Shown: positions 1-10,030, numbered from the stretch's first letter. The stretch: DNA of 64,000 nucleotides from Ascarosepion bandense (GCA_037127315.1 JBBBDQ010000191.1:15102501-15166500), one strand, 5' to 3'. Made by a program: numbers and translations. Notes: generated from the letters alone by a model not told the origin.

Positions 1-1010
1 CCTATAATATAGCATTGAGGTATGTTCGTTCAATACTACCTTCATTGTGCGATTTAAAAGGAATGACTAGATAAGGTCAAACAATTGTCTAGTTATACCA
101 TAGCCCCGCAGCTTGCGTAGAAGGCCAGCATGCCAGACTCTGTAAAACGCTTTGGAGATATCTAGGGCAACAGTTCGGGCTTCGCCGTTCTCGTCGAGAG
201 CCTGGTGTATATACTCAATGATGGTCGTGAGCATATCAGCAGTAGACCTGGTGAAGCGGAAGCCATACTGTTTGTCAGAGAAGAGTCTGTGGGCTGTGAG
301 ATGTTGAACCACCTCGGCGTTGATGATGGCTTCGAACACTTTTCCAAAAATTTGTAGGAGGCTGATAGGGTGATAATTAGAGGGGTCAGAGGGTTCACCA
401 GTTTTTTTATATATTGGAACCACGGAGGAGGACTTCCAGCAGGCAGAAAAGCAAGAAGCAGAGAGGCAGTAGTTATAGAGTATAGAGGGGGTAATGTTGA
501 CGTCATTCAGTTGGACCTCACTTCGGGTGAGAAGTAGGGTAAAGATACTCCAGACGAGTCCAGTGTCGAGTTGGTGGAGAATCTGCGAGCAAAGCACTCA
601 GCCTTGTCTGTTGTAGAGATACAAACTTCAAATTCGTTGATTAGAGTAGGGATTGGGGGTTTGCTGTTGTTCAGTACACTTTTACAGAGCCTCCAGTAGT
701 CTTTGGAACCGAAATTACGGAATGCTATGCGCTACTTCATTCTGGCTGCAAACAGCAGCTTAGCTTCTTTAATTATCTTCTTGCACTCATTGCGAGCAAA
801 GTCAAAATGCCGCCAGTTATGGTCTGACGCGTGACTCCGATAAAGACGGAAGAAGATTTCAATGGGCGATGGCGGCCGAAGAAGCGGGGAAGAACTTCTT
901 GGCTGGGATGAAAGCTTCGATTCCAGCCCAAGAAGAGACCTCACCCGCACAGCCTTCAACGGGAAGACTTTGTTCCAAGTGACGTCACACAGAAAATCGC
1001 GGAATGAGTC
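1..1010 (-). pseudogene. LINE reverse-transcriptase fragment (Jockey/CR1-like)
   Basis: Minus-strand translation of about 67-597 gives non-LTR reverse transcriptase: CWKSSSVVPIYK, the PISLL segment, QYGFR..RSTADML and LDISKAFYRVWHAGLL (RT motif A). A second frame at 732-959 gives the upstream linker (FFRLYRSHASDHNWRHF). The two frames are out of register, so at least one frameshift lies between 597 and 732. The YxDD catalytic motif would lie below position 67 and is absent, so the copy is 3'-truncated. Known family role: copies LINE RNA into DNA at the target site. Inference: dead copy. Exact clade is uncertain. Confidence 0.85.
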
Positions 1011-1095
1011 CCAATCGGCTCTTTGATAGCAGTAATATATTCTGCTAGTCTGAGGTTCTTGGTTATCTATGTGTGTATATTATATAGGTCTGCGT

Positions 1096-1152
1096 ATATA
1101 TATATATGTGTCTATCTATCCATCTATCTCTATCTATTATCTATCTATCTTC
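1096..1152. repeat. (TA)n and (TCTA)n microsatellite
   Basis: Short TA run followed by imperfect TCTA repeats, visible directly. It produces only spurious Tyr/Ile/Leu-rich frames. Confidence 0.8.
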
Positions 1153-1324
1153 TTACCAAAATTACACAACAATATTTTGAAATAAAGCGTAATTTTATTC
1201 AATAAAATCGCCATTGGCTTCAGGTTCATGACCTTAATGTTTTGCATCTCTTCTTCATAGTCTCTTTTTTAAATTGGTAAATGTTGCCATAATCCTTACC
1301 TTCTGTTCATTTTTGGTGTGATAC

Positions 1325-1700
1325 GGAGTTCACCACTCGCTCAAGTGCGCCCCACATACAGTGATCATAAGGTTGCAGTCTGGGGAATTGGTGGTCATAT
1401 ATACGAGGCGATGTGATCCCTGAAATTGTTTGAAAGCCATCACTGGGTTCTCATGCTTGTGTGGCATGGTGCAGAGTTCTGTTGTCTGATGTAGGGTCTC
1501 ATAGCATAACGCCGCCATCACTAGTGATCACTCCGTGATGTTGATTGGGTGCTTCATCCAGCTACTTCCGAATGATTTGCATTGTCCTCAGATTGACACC
1601 CAAACACTGAAATGTCCGTATTAGAGCTTCCGACGCGAATGCCAAACAATACAGCATGATTTTTCTAAGTTACTGACGGGGTGAATTGCGTCATGGGGCT
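1325..1700 (-). pseudogene. mariner/Tc1-type transposase relic
   Basis: Minus-strand frames carry pieces of a DDE transposase C-terminal half: GVITSDGGVM, then NSPDCN in one frame and MWGALERVVN in the next, matching the familiar order GVxxSDGxVM ... NSPDxNPLDYYVWG..ERETN. Stops and at least one frameshift within the SPDCN/PYDHCMWG join break the gene. A second, equally broken member is at 43790-44215. No terminal inverted repeats identified. Confidence 0.5.
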
Positions 1701-1823
1701 CTTTTTCGCATAGACTGAAACAAACTGATCCTTCTATATTGTGCAGTCGACAAATTCAAAAACAAACAACGCGCAGGAGCGAAATTATGAATATAAAATG
1801 GTGACAATTTACACATCGCATCA

Positions 1824-1848
1824 TGTGTGTGTGTGTGTGTGTATATAT
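1824..1848. repeat. (TG)n microsatellite
   Basis: Uninterrupted TG dinucleotides passing into TATATA. A similar tract is at 2150-2178. Confidence 0.85.
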
Positions 1849-1916
1849 CTATTGTGTAATTGTATATATCATATTGTATGTGTATCGAAGCAGCAGATAA
1901 TTTTCTAAAAATATAT

Positions 1917-2150
1917 TGTTAAATAAATATATAATAACAGACAATGAATGTCTATTATGTTTAATCATGAGCCTTTCTAAACATCGTATTTTGGCTTTAA
2001 TTTCAGGTGAAAATAAAGACAAAAATTGTTCAATATTTAAATATTTTTTTATTATGCTGGTTCTAGTACCTGAAATTCAAGCCAAAATACGATGTTTAGA
2101 ACGGCTCATGATTAAATATAATAGGCATCCATTCTGTTGTATTTAAAATA
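1917..2150. mobile_element. fold-back (MITE-like) element
   Basis: Two arms of roughly 85 bases read as reverse complements: the left contains TTTAATCATGAGCC and AAACATCGTATTTTGGCTT, the right contains the inverse of both. A spacer of about 60 bases separates them. No transposase is encoded. Inference: non-autonomous fold-back DNA element. Confidence 0.65.
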
Positions 2151-2333
2151 TGTGTGTGTGTGTGTGCGTGTGTGTGCATATTTTCTAAAATTTATCGAGA
2201 ATAATAGTTTGACATAGAAATAGTATTCCAAAACTGGCTGTTATACTATCATTTACCTATACTATGACTGATTTACGCGTAAAACAGCCAGTCACCATGC
2301 AGTGCTGAGTGTTACGTCCTCACTTATTAGCAT

Positions 2334-2336
<3 letters not shown>

Positions 2337-2385
<49 letters not shown>
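2337..2385. repeat. (TA)n microsatellite
   Basis: 49 bases of uninterrupted TA directly abutting a SINE head at 2386. Confidence 0.95.
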
Positions 2386-2388
<3 letters not shown>

Positions 2389-2450
2389 GACCGATTTGGT
2401 ATCAGTCGGAATGCCTACTCGTAAGCTATCGGCGCATAGCTGAGAGAGGA
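2386..2450 (-). mobile_element. tRNA-derived SINE fragment (family 2)
   Basis: Shares the GACCGATTTGGT.TCAGTCGG block with fuller copies at 25751, 54411 and 54723. In those copies the minus strand shows an A-box-like TAGCCCAGGGG and a B-box-like GGTTTCAATCC. Only the head survives here. Confidence 0.55.
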
Positions 2451-2750
2451 GAAAATGTTAGCGTGTTAGCAATAAATATATAACTTATCATCATTACTAA
2501 CTATCTGGTGAAACATTGTTTTTGTCAATGTCGAAACAAATTGTACCATTTTAGTACTTATTTCATGTTCTAATGTAAAAGTTAAATGATATATTTCAGT
2601 GGTAAAATATTGAAACACTACTGTCTATGAGCCGTACACACACTATTCTTTAAATGTTATGACGTTCAACCCTACTTAATTCATCTCATTGAATGACCTC
2701 TTCATTCTTATGATTTAATTATTTTTTATATTCATTTTTTTTAATTTTTT

Positions 2751-2751
<1 letters not shown>

Positions 2752-2818
<67 letters not shown>

Positions 2819-2822
2819 ATAT
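2752..2822. repeat. (TCTA)n tetranucleotide microsatellite
   Basis: About 16 perfect TCTA units. Confidence 0.95.
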
Positions 2823-3030
2823 TATCAAATACGTTAATCACATTTTACTGCCTGATGGTGTTTTAACACCGAAACTTTATAGTTATTGAGTTACAGTATG
2901 CTATTATTGTTATTAAAATAATAATTACCATATATTTATGGTCTATTTTTGTAGTGAGCTTTTTTAAAATTAAATATCTATGGAATGTACTTCCTTTAGT
3001 AACCATTACTTATATATATATATATATATA

Positions 3031-3533
3031 TTAGTACTGTGAAAAAGTATTAGGATATTATTTTATCTTTTATGAGGCATCAAAATAAAGTTTATAATCA
3101 CCCCCTGTCCTAACACTTTTGCACACTACTGGTAGTGTGCAAAAGTATTAGGACAGAGGTGGTTTTCTTAAAAACCTCATTGAAATTCATTTACAGAGTG
3201 AAAAGCCAAGTAAATTGCTAATAAATATTGATTATTTAAAACTAGGTGTAAAAGAAATGTATTAAAAATAAGTTATATTTAACTTTTCCTATTTTCTATT
3301 AAACAAGTTATTTTGAATCTACTCATTATTCTATTATCCTTGGATATGACTGGCCTTTTTTTTATTCCCTCCTCTCGAATTGATAAATCTAATGTTACTT
3401 CGCAAGACACACTTTGGGAACAAATACAAGCTGCTTGTAAAATTACTTTAATTAAATTGTTTATTTTCTGTCAATATGCCTCATAAATGATAAAATAGTT
3501 CTCGTCCTAATACTTTTGCACAGTACTGTATAC
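3031..3533. mobile_element. Tc1/mariner-like non-autonomous element with internal ITR pair
   Basis: The left end GTACTGTGAAAAAGTATTAG and right end (reverse complement) GTACTGTGCAAAAGTATTAG form inverted terminal repeats extending into TTTATGAGGCAT on both sides, bounded by TA. The ACAGTnCTGTGCAAAAGTATT style of end is typical of Tc1-type transposons. A second pair of the same ITR lies back to back at 3106-3157 inside the element. No transposase frame survives. Confidence 0.65.
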
Positions 3534-3592
3534 CCCGTGTTGACATCAGTATCCTTCTCTATTAAAGGAGGATACTGATGTCAACACGGGGT
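3532..3592. repeat. perfect 24-bp stem hairpin
   Basis: Left arm 3532-3555 (ACCCCGTGTTGACATCAGTA plus TCCT) is the exact reverse complement of 3569-3592, with a 13-base loop. The core TGTTGACATCAGT recurs at 12420-12432 and 12983-12996, so this is a dispersed repeat motif and not a chance hairpin. A smaller stem (GAACGCAGT/ACTGCGTTC) follows at about 3608-3640. Confidence 0.8.
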
Positions 3593-3778
3593 AGTGACGG
3601 TTTGTTTGAACGCAGTTAGATGCCTTGTAGACTGCGTTCAGTCCTGAAATAGTCACGCTAGTAAGTGTTGGTATCAGTGTCTACGCTTATATTTACACAT
3701 TTTCTGTCACCAATATTGAAAGATTTACCCAATAAATATAGAATAACTTAAAACAATGTTTATTATGTAATATATAAA

Positions 3779-3818
3779 TGTGTGTGTGTATAAATGTATG
3801 TGAGTGTGTATGTGTATG

Positions 3819-3865
<47 letters not shown>
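3779..3865. repeat. (TG)n/(TA)n compound microsatellite
   Basis: TG-rich imperfect repeats grade into a pure TA run that ends against SINE-A at 3866. Confidence 0.9.
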
Positions 3866-3867
<2 letters not shown>

Positions 3868-4285
3868 GTTTTGTTTAGCGGCAAATTAACCTGTGTGGGT
3901 TATTTAATGCCAAAAGGGTGGGTTTTAAGGTATTTTTTAATGTTCAGTTATATTAAGTAGGTTTTGATTAATTTTTTTTTATTTTAGAAACTGAAAATGT
4001 CTTCTAGTTTTGTATTCAAAAATGTATTGCTGGTAATAATTTTTTTGTCTTTTAAAAATGTATTATAGCAATATTTTTTTTTCTTCAAAACTGTATTGTT
4101 GGTAATATTTTTTATTCAAAAATATATATTTTTCTACAAAAGTCTATTTTTGTATTTTCATAGTGTTTTGACCAGTTTGGGGGTTAAATATTTGCCCATA
4201 GTTGGAACTCCTAACAGGTGCTACCACCCCGGGCCATGGTTGACCTGAGAACAACAGCAATTAAGAGGTGGTTGCTGGAATGTCT
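3866..4285 (-). mobile_element. SINE-A copy
   Basis: Reads on the minus strand from CCACCTCTTAATTGCTGTTG to a 3' tail with AATAACCCACACAGGTTAAT and AAACAAAACC. Matches the copy at 51589-52079, whose insertion boundaries are fixed by an 8-bp duplication, and the copy at 21583-21930. The head contains a B-box-like GCAGGTTCACCC in the 51.6-kb copy, so polymerase III origin is likely but unproven. Confidence 0.65.
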
Positions 4286-4508
4286 AATATTTCAGATTTG
4301 TGCGATTAACGGATTCGTTCAGCTTATGTTCTCATTCTGTTTAATCTACAAGGAATCGTATAAAATGCAAAAAAATTTCCTCAGTATTCCATTAAAATAG
4401 AAATGCGTTTCGAAGTTTAAACGTTTGATTCTATGTCAGAACACATCATAAATTTGAATTCCTATATACTAGGAGCCAAATTCTTTCATATATATATATA
4501 TATATATA

Positions 4509-4715
4509 ACATAAGAACAAGAAAGTAGAAAACGTATGTCAATTTTAATTGAACATGTTTCGCTTCTTCAGAGACCCGAAAATTTAAAAAATCATATTTT
4601 TTAACTAGATCTCTGAAGAAGCTGTAATAAAATCGAAACATGTTAGCCTGAGACACGTTTCCTACCTTCTTCTATATTTATTCTATCATCTTGTTGGATT
4701 CCAATTAAAATATTC
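4509..4715. repeat. fold-back repeat, pLTR-like
   Basis: Inverted arms carry GAACATGTTTCGCTTCTTCA and, on the other side, TCTGAAGAAG...CGAAACATGTT. Homologous to 11697-11905; both sit next to TA runs and end near CATCTTGT.GGATTCC. The CTGAAGAAG...GAAAC pairing recalls Penelope-type terminal repeats with hammerhead-like cores, but stem II is poor here. Confidence 0.5.
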
Positions 4716-4742
4716 AACTCATATGTTATCAACTAACGTGTA

Positions 4743-4775
<33 letters not shown>

Positions 4776-4799
4776 TGCAGAAAGTCCCGAAGATTACCC

Positions 4800-5045
4800 A
4801 AATGATTTTAATAACCTACCTATTTAATTCATTTGTTTGAACATTATTTTTAATCGATACTCGTATTTGAAGTATTCTGTTTTTAAACAGTATATTTATA
4901 ACTTCTACCGGCCTGATTATTTACGATAAATTTTGTTACGAAAATATGTGTTACTTGGCAAGATTTGAACCTGCGGCCCCGAACAACGTAGCTGAAGCCA
5001 CCAATTGATCTGGTGCGTCTTAGACCGCTCGCCCCGAATGATTCT
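4800..5045 (-). mobile_element. tRNA-Leu/Ser-like SINE (SINE-L)
   Basis: On the minus strand the 5' part reads GGGGCGAGCGGTCTAAGACGC, a class II tRNA A-box style, followed by GCAGGTTCAAATCTTGCC (B box). The body then runs through ATCAGGCCGGTAGAAG and AACAGAATACTTCAAATACG. Body fragments recur at 6893, 45950, 58700, 62512 and 62695. It is not an intact tRNA gene: no acceptor stem closes. Confidence 0.6.
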
Positions 5046-5094
5046 ACATTCTAATAGTCTTGCATTATATAAGGCTTGATTTCCCTTCGATTAG

Positions 5095-5335
5095 AAATGT
5101 CATTCTATAGAAGGTTGTTGAGAATACTATATACCAAATATAGGAGCAGAGACGAAGTTTTAGAGAAAATGGAAAGAAAAAGGACAATTATACTTAACAT
5201 CTAGAAGAGACATTTGAAATTTATAGGGCTTGGAAAAGTAAATGGATGGCGGAACAAGTTTTAGATTAGATAGCAAAAAAGAAAAAAAACATTTATGAAG
5301 AGGAAATTGTGGAAAGCCATTAAGGGACATATCAC
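5095..5335 (+). pseudogene. LINE ORF2 C-terminal fragment (LINE-B)
   Basis: The frame gives RRLLRI.YTKYRSRDEVLEKM, ERKRTIILNI and KRHLKFIGLGKVNG, the conserved tail of an endonuclease-RT LINE (pattern RRML.IPWTE..SNEEVLERM...RQL.FLGHVMRKE). Internal stops. Other members: 14500, 15890, 20405, 26005, 30119, 47868. Confidence 0.6.
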
Positions 5336-5344
5336 TTCTTCTTT

Positions 5345-5650
5345 TTTAATCAGATCACCCCGAGCAAGGCGATAACGCCACTGATGTGCAGGGGGCTACG
5401 TAAGAGTGAAAAGATTGGAAAAGAGAAAGCCGAAAAACACATCCTAAACAGGGAACAAGGGATGAGCCTCTTCACCTGTTCAATAGACGTGGGTGGAGTG
5501 TGAACCGGGCGATAGTTTAGTCTATCTACTCCAATTGAAAAAAAGAAAAGAAAAGAGAAAGCTGGAAACCACATCCTAAACAGGGGACAAGGGATGAGCC
5601 TCTTTACCCGTTCAATAGACGTGGGTGGAGTGCGAACCGGGCAATAGTTT
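5345..5650 (-). mobile_element. LINE 3' tail with internal duplication
   Basis: Minus strand ends in CGCCTTGCTCGGGGTGATCT followed by an A-rich tail. A roughly 90-base block (GGATGTG...TTTCCGGCTTT-type) occurs twice, at about 5425-5530 and 5560-5650, joined by a pyrimidine/purine linker and a TAGATAGACTAAA block. The same doubled layout is found at 34440-34790. Confidence 0.65.
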
Positions 5651-6658
5651 AGAAGAATGATGATAATAAAAAGAATAATTCCTCGAAAAATTTCGGGACC
5701 ATTCACAGTATTTTAATGATTGGTTTTAAGAAGAATACGAGATGTTACTGAGCCATTGCTGAAACCAATATTAGTGATCAACAATCAGCCTACAAATTTG
5801 AGGAAGCGAAAGGAGCCGAAAACTTTTCAGCATTTCCACTTTTATATTCAAACGATTTCTGATGGTCTTGAGGAAAGTTTTCTTATTTATTCATTTTTAC
5901 ACTTGGGTCCTGCTAATACAACTGTGTGCATTATTTGATAGATTTTCTGTTTGTAAATACGTGTGTATGTTTCTTCTTATGCATATATGTGTTGTATATG
6001 TTGTTATTATTATTATTATTATTATTATTTATTATTTATATTTGTCTTCACAACAGCGTGAGTTGGTGGGAGTAAGTGTGTGTGCATGATTATTTTGTGT
6101 AAATGGATATATGTTTTTGTGTATGCGTGTGTGTTGATGTGTGTGTGTCTGTGATTATTAAAAGTTGTTTAGTGTATGACTTTGTGTATGTGCAAATGGC
6201 GGCCATAAACTCTTAACATCTAACTGAAAGAATCATATAAATTTTAATTTTTGAAATATCCTCAGGGGATTTTATCGAACGCAATTATTTCTAAAATAAA
6301 TGAAAGCAATTAAAAAATGTCGGGCGTATACCAGAACACGTAAAGATCGTTTGTTTCAGAGACAAAATCGAAGTGTTATATTGACACAGTCAAGCGAAAT
6401 ATGTTGCCATTCGTGAATTTTATTTTAATTTAGCGAACGTTTTGATAACTAGGAAATTTCAAGTAACAAATATAAATCGGTAATCATTCGTTTTCACTTT
6501 TACAGCTAGCTTATCAAGTATTGAACGCTTGCCTTTGTATCAGACATATGCGCTTAATTCTTGAACAGACAACTACTAAGATTCGAGATTTTCTCGTACA
6601 TGTGTTTGTAAGCATGTGTAGGTATATCCGGTTTCGGTAATAAGTGAATATCTGTCAA
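5651..6658. other. intergenic, (ATT)n microsatellite
   Basis: No gene recognised. Contains an (ATT)n run at about 6001-6035 and TG-rich imperfect repeats at 6060-6180. The small frames at 5720-6089 have no recognisable domain. Confidence 0.6.
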
Positions 6659-6690
6659 TGCGCATGCGTGCATTAATGTACGCATGCGCA
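6659..6690. repeat. alternating purine-pyrimidine palindrome
   Basis: TGCGCATGCGT at 6659-6669 is perfectly inverted as ACGCATGCGCA at 6680-6690 around a 10-base spacer. The strand alternates purine and pyrimidine almost throughout, which is Z-DNA-prone. Confidence 0.75.
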
Positions 6691-6892
6691 TATTAGTGCA
6701 TTCGGGAACGCCTATAAACGTTTGTTTTAGGCAATGCTTGCACCTATTGAAAGGTAAATGGAAGTGAAAGTCGCGTCATACTCAGGGAATGTCATGCCTA
6801 CCACGTGTCAGCCAGCTGTTTGCAACATGACATCAGCGCATTATCTATGTTTCTTACCTGTTTTATTTCATGAACAATGGGATCTACAAAAA

Positions 6893-6955
6893 TTTATCGT
6901 AAATAATCAGGCCGGTAGAAATAAATTTATAATACTGTTTGATTATTATCGCAGT
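6893..6955 (+). mobile_element. SINE-L body fragment
   Basis: TATCGTAAATAATCAGGCCG and TAGAAATAAATTTATAATAC match the SINE-L body seen at 4880-4930 (inverted) and 62695-62750. Confidence 0.55.
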
Positions 6956-7255
6956 GGCGATTGTGGAACACTGAAAGTCCGGGGTGGGGGGCGTTGCCCT
7001 TAGGGGCAGAGATTGTTTTGAGGAGGAGGGGGAGAAACTCAAGCAGTGTCTTCATTTTCATACTACACCACTATCGTATACACAATTTAGGAACGAGTTT
7101 TAGTATGTTACTTCACTAAACTAAACGGAATAACTTTTCATTCATTACTGTGAATATATATATTAGTTTTAAGGTATACTATACTATGAATAAAAGTGAT
7201 CAATTATATATAATTCGGATATAACTAAAAATATTTCTGTAAAAGGACAATATGA
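6956..7255. other. intergenic, no gene seen
   Basis: G-rich patch at 6980-7035, otherwise AT-rich sequence with no recognised feature. Confidence 0.5.
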
Positions 7256-7345
7256 GTAAAAACAAAAATGCATGATGAAGTCTATCAGAGGACGAAACGT
7301 GTCGTCTAGGATAAGGTTTCCTTTTGTTTTTATATATAAATACGA
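7256..7345 (+). ncRNA. hammerhead-ribozyme-like motif, degenerate
   Basis: Order on the plus strand: TAAAAACAAAA (helix I strand), ATGATGA (core, C3 replaced by A), AGTCTATCAGAGGAC (helix II), GAA, ACGTGTCGT (3-bp helix III ACG/CGT), C as cleavage-site base, and downstream TTTTGTTTTTA, the exact complement of the upstream 11-mer. This is the type I hammerhead layout used by Penelope-like elements. The C3 change makes this copy probably inactive. Confidence 0.4.
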
Positions 7346-7404
7346 CAATATTTCTTAGTATAATAAACATTATATTTGGTCGTTGCACGTGTTTGAGTTG
7401 ACAT

Positions 7405-7535
7405 TCATATTTTTTTTTTTCATTTTTATGTGGTGGTGTTTTTTATTTTGTTTTTTTAGTTTTGTTTTGTTTTTATTTTTATTTTGTTTTTGTTTTTTTT
7501 TTTTTTTTTGTTTTTTTTTGTTTTGGTTTTTGAAT
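7405..7535. repeat. T-rich low-complexity tract
   Basis: Runs of T broken by single G. The same T(n)G style recurs at 10478, 19010, 21315, 29219, 49625, 54955 and 57140; several adjoin reverse-oriented LINE or SINE tails. Confidence 0.85.
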
Positions 7536-8095
7536 GGGCAACTTTTTTATTACCAATAAAATTAATATATTAATTACCGGTCGAAAGATAGAGAGCCCTA
7601 CTAAATAAAATGTCTTCCGATAGAAAAAGAACCTCTATTCCTTTTTTCAGACAAAATAATCACTTTTAAGCTATTACTTACCGTTAGGTTAGGTAAAGTG
7701 GTCCAAGTAAGTCTGAATTACATTATTTAAGGAAAGCACCGCTCTCGTTTGGGACATTTCCAAATCTATATCTATTAAATTTATTTTCGTGCCAGAAACG
7801 TAAACGAAATCATTTTTAATCAAGTAATACATAATATAATCCGATAATATTTCTTATTAGTATAAACGTTATATTTAGTGACTCCATATATTTTTATACA
7901 CATTGCTGATTAATATTTTGTGTGTGTGTGAGTGTGTATTAATATTTACCAGTCACGAGATCAAGAGTCCTACTTAAGAAAAATGTACCTCTCCACCGGA
8001 AATGTATTTCTATTCTTTTTTTTCTCTCCATAATTACACTGGTTAAAAATAATTGCCTTCTTGAAAAACGTACCCACTAAACATAAAGTTTATGA

Positions 8096-8131
<36 letters not shown>

Positions 8132-8139
8132 AAAATCTA

Positions 8140-8196
8140 GAGTGAGCCAAAACCTACCGCGGTTTCACACTACGGATCGTCAGGGCAATTATATCT
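8140..8196 (-). ncRNA. hammerhead-ribozyme-like motif
   Basis: Minus strand: TTGCC, CTGACGA (all invariant core bases), TCCGTAGTGT (weak helix II), GAA, ACCGCGGT (helix III ACC/GGT), A17, then GGTTTTGGC. GG/CC forms the base of helix I. The core sequence and spacing match the copies at 52872 and 60258. It abuts a (TA)n run at 8100-8129. Confidence 0.45.
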
Positions 8197-8438
8197 TTTC
8201 TTTCGTACTTTGTATTGAGCACTTTTTCTTATGTTTGGTTCCGTTTGGGATTTTTTCTTTACTGCGGAGTATTGAATGTTTTGTTCTTATTCCGCGGGTA
8301 TCTGTTTTTTTCTCCCCATTTATCCGACGTCTTAGTACACCGGGTTGTAACGGATTTAGGTTCTGTTTGTTAATGGTTTTTTCGGAGGTTTATTTTAGTA
8401 TAAATTTACGGCCTGCATACTTACAGAGTCTATTTAGT

Positions 8439-8443
<5 letters not shown>

Positions 8444-8480
<37 letters not shown>
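8444..8480. repeat. (TA)n microsatellite
   Basis: Pure TA run ending exactly at the Helitron-like 5' end. Confidence 0.95.
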
Positions 8481-8485
<5 letters not shown>

Positions 8486-8784
8486 TATTTATAAATGGAA
8501 CTTTGTCTGTCTGTGTGTGTGTCCGTTACCTATAGACACCGAAACGGCTGAACAGATTTTCTTGAAAATTTACACAGTTGTACTATAAGCGTCTGCGAGT
8601 GGTCTTAGCTAGGTTTTGTGTCGAGGTACCCCCCGATAAATATCGAAAATCGATAATCGAAAAAATCGGGTTATAGAAGGAGTGGTCCGATTTTAATCAA
8701 ATTTGATACACTCGTAGATAAAGACATAAGAAAAAATATTCAGAAGTTTCAAGGTTTCAGTTCTTACAATAGTGCAGAAAGTCG

Positions 8785-8823
<39 letters not shown>

Positions 8824-8976
8824 CAAGATGTTTGTGTGTGTGTCGGTTTATCTGTCTGTATGTTTTTTATACAAATCCCCAATTTTTATCCGATTCTCAC
8901 CAAACTTACACAAATATTCTTTAGGGCCATGGATTAGTCTTAATGCTTTCATTACACCCGGGCAACGCCGGGCTAT
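8481..8976 (+). mobile_element. non-autonomous Helitron-like element, copy 1
   Basis: Begins AAACTTATTTATAAATGGAA and ends with the hairpin CCCGGGCAACGCCGGG followed by CTAT and TA repeats. Shared blocks with copies at 11187, 33515 and 60881 include CCGTTAC.TATAGAC, GTTTTGTGTCGAGGTACC and AATAAATATCGAAAATCGAT-type runs. An internal (TA)n at 8789-8820 is also present in the other copies. The better-preserved ends at 33515-34035 (TC start, CTAG end) support Helitron. No coding capacity. Confidence 0.6.
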
Positions 8977-9213
8977 ATATATATATATATATATAAATGA
9001 AGTTTCGTCGCAAGCAAAGTGCTAAGAAACAATTGAAAGGAAAATTATGGAAAAGAGCGGGAAAAGTTTCGAAATTTCTGAAGTGAGAAATCATTTACAA
9101 GCATTAGAGGCTAAAATATGGCGTATAACAACTATAAATTTGAATTCTATTTTCTTAATTCAAACAGTAATGGACACACTTAGACGTTCATAGAATTTAA
9201 TCAAGCAAAGAAA
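8977..9213. other. spacer, no feature
   Basis: TA run at 8972-8994, then AT-rich sequence with no recognised feature. Confidence 0.5.
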
Positions 9214-9873
9214 GGTAAATTTTCGTTTTAGGTGCCGAAGGCTTTTCCTTCCTTAAAATTTATCCAAAATAGCATTATTTCTGTGCAAATGTATATGCTG
9301 AACTCAAATCAACAACTAGTTATTGAAGAAACCTACCTTTTTTTTTCTTTTTTTTTTTTTTGAAAAAAAAAAAAAGACGAACTATATCTCACACTTTTTC
9401 TCCCCCGTAACTCTAACGCAGTCAGGTAATTAACTGCTGAATGTCTTTTGGCGTAGGACAACAAATTTCGGTCGATTTTTGGTCGATTTTCTTCCTTTAC
9501 TGAAACTTCTGGCGATGTACTTCCTGTAATGAAAGTAATGCACTATTGTATTTCTATGCTTATTACTTTCATTACAGGAAGTACATCGCCGGAAGTTTCA
9601 GTAAAGGAAGAAAATCGACCAAAAATCGACCGAAATGTGTTGACCTACGCAGTACGTTATTCTGCAGTTAATTACATTACTTCGTGAGAGTTACGAGAGA
9701 GAAAAACTGCGAGATATAGTTCGTTTTTTATGGACCTTTAACTCAAAAAAGGTAGGTTTCTTCAATAACTAATTGTTGATTTGAGTTCAGCATATACATT
9801 TGCACAGAAATAATGCTATTTTTGATAAATTTGAAGGAGAAAAAGCCTTCGGCACCTAAAACGAAAATTTACC
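9214..9873. mobile_element. 660-bp near-perfect palindromic fold-back element
   Basis: Left arm 9214-9539 and right arm 9562-9873 are reverse complements with few differences; the left arm has an insertion of T/A runs at 9338-9375. A 22-base spacer lies between. Ends are GGTAAATTTTCGTTTTAGGT and its inverse. Flanks CAAAGAAA and AAAAGAAA resemble an 8-bp target-site duplication. No coding frame. Inference: fold-back MITE, perhaps hAT-mobilised. Confidence 0.75.
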
Positions 9874-10030
9874 AAAAGAAATTCATCCTGACACGTAATG
9901 TCTATTTCGCCTTCAAAGTATTTTAGGCGTCTATACAACCATGCTCAGAAAGGGTTGCGACCAAAACGTACTATATTCAGTTCGCGTATGCTGTTCAAAT
10001 TCCTATAATACCTGGGTTTATTGGAGTAAG

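Noticed and set aside
4940..5040. Genuine tRNA-Leu gene on the minus strand
   Set aside because: A and B boxes are present but no acceptor stem pairs, and the sequence continues into a repeat body found elsewhere.
8061..8588. 175-residue plus-strand frame
   Set aside because: Spans two TA runs and a hammerhead-like repeat; Tyr-Ile runs and no domain, so it is a chance frame.
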